Assembly (NCBI GenBank): GCA_000328365.1 | Contig: KB292914.1 | Location: forward strand, 208,468-272,467 | DNA: 64,000 nt | Direction of reading: 5' to 3' | Origin: Capitella teleta | Taxonomy: Eukaryota; Annelida; Polychaeta; Capitellidae | Shown here: piece by piece, positions 63,185 through 64,000 of the stretch | Numbering within the stretch: the first letter of the stretch is position 1 | How the letters are laid out: each line of letters begins with the position of its first letter | Translations under genes and position numbers: made by a program | The notes under the pieces: model-generated | What the model saw: only the letters and a program-made list of their open reading frames with translations | Databases searched by the model: none | What the model was told of the DNA's origin: nothing

Positions 63185-64000
63185 TTAGATATCCCAGCTG
63201 AACAGATGGTGCTTGATGAGCATGTCCCTGACCCCTTCCTTGAGGGGTCGGCTCAAATCCTGCTTCAAGGGCAGCTCCCAATCTTGAGACAGATTGAAAG
63301 AGAACTGGGACAGGAGTCTGAAAAATGGACAGGGCGAGTTATCAAAAGTGGTCGTCATTCCAGCACACCCTTCAACTGTCATGAAAACGGGGTGTAAGTC
63401 ATTTACAGCTTTGCGGAAATATATGTATATTACTCTAGGTGCGATATTAAACAAATTTTATTTGAAAGACAGGGTGAGGTTTAACTGCATTTAATTGATG
63501 GTAAAAGAATAAAGTGTGGGAAGACATGATAGTATGAATGAATTCATTTGTGACTTATTGAAAACAAAATAAATGTACAAGAAGAAAGGAAAACAAACTT
63601 TCGTATAAAATAAAAAATCACAATAGTTAACAGGATCCGGAAAATCAGAAAAGCTGTATATAATAAGGTAGCTCAGAGTAGCCAGCTGAATAGATGATGC
63701 TTGATCAGCATATCTTGAACATTATGTTGCATGTTGAGAACTTTCTGGTGCCGTTGCCGTGGTAACTCCCAATCACGAGACAGATTGAAAGCAAATTGTC
63801 CGAGGATTCTAAATACACAGAACACAGAAAAGCCATAACTCAAAGAAAAAGTAACAAAATACAAACTTAACAGACTTAACAATAGAGAATGACATATCTA
63901 CAGAAAAGACCACAAGGCATGCAAGGAGAAGAACTGACCTTAATTCGCATTTGATTTGCACCCATCCTGGACTCCTCATGAAGGACCATGGGTGATACCA
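63185..64000 (-). CDS. 3' end of an unidentified gene with two duplicated terminal exons (partial)
   Basis: Minus strand. An exon entering from beyond the window edge (63939-64000) encodes [20 protein letters not shown] and ends at a GTCAGT donor in phase 2. Two downstream acceptors in the same phase follow. Exon A, 63673-63808, reads [18 protein letters not shown] and ends [12 protein letters not shown] plus stop. Exon B, 63185-63317, reads [18 protein letters not shown] and ends [12 protein letters not shown] plus stop. The start and end of the two are clearly homologous; the middles differ. They are either mutually exclusive alternative last exons or the remains of a tandem gene duplication. 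I do not recognise the protein family. Confidence 0.6.

Overview
The window is nuclear DNA of an animal. Its recognisable genes are metazoan (eIF3f, an NFRKB/INO80G-like subunit, a PHLDB/LL5-type FHA-PH protein, an ARRDC-type alpha-arrestin). They are split by GT-AG introns that are mostly 47-62 nt long, and the spacer DNA is AT-rich. Very short introns and compact genes set in repeat-laden spacer would fit a sponge or another early-branching animal. That placement is inferred from gene structure only; no species was identified.

Layout. 1-3.7 kb: eIF3f on the minus strand, seven exons. 3.7-12.9 kb: spacer with a diverged tandem repeat (4.5-5.0 kb), a small fold-back (5.5 kb), a pogo-type non-autonomous transposon (6.0-6.9 kb) and two unidentified minus-strand 3' exons (8.3-8.65 kb). 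12.98-18.26 kb: NFRKB homologue on the plus strand, about 21 exons. 18.3-22.4 kb: spacer. 22.4-39.3 kb: PHLDB/LL5 homologue on the minus strand, 16 coding exons found, 5' end not found; one of its introns holds a LINE reverse-transcriptase fragment. 39.3-51.5 kb: gene-poor, with long inverted repeats, a tRNA-Arg(UCG) gene at 42.27 kb, a 246-bp (AAT)n array, a 119-bp snapback element and a 437-bp inverted-repeat element. 51.55 kb: one possible signal-peptide exon. 55.4-57.0 kb: alpha-arrestin, minus strand, eight exons including a predicted 25-nt intron. 57.7-59.5 kb: CENP-B-type DNA-binding protein, minus strand, two exons. 60.5-61.0 kb: cysteine-patterned terminal exon, plus strand. 63.2-64.0 kb: 3' end of an unidentified minus-strand gene with two near-duplicate last exons.

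How the genes relate. They look like unlinked housekeeping and cell-biology genes: translation initiation (eIF3f), chromatin remodelling (NFRKB), cortical microtubule/PIP3 scaffolding (PHLDB), ubiquitin-ligase-linked endocytic sorting (ARRDC) and DNA binding (CENP-B-like). No operon or pathway cluster is evident.

The most unusual content is transposon-related. Two copies of a ~540-bp element with about 20-bp terminal inverted repeats and 8-bp target duplications (hAT-like) carry an internal tRNA-like segment with A- and B-box motifs. One copy turned an otherwise ~62-nt intron of NFRKB into a 604-nt intron; the other lies in intron 1 of eIF3f. All exon models come from reading splice signals, frame continuity and remembered protein families; none was checked against a database or transcripts.
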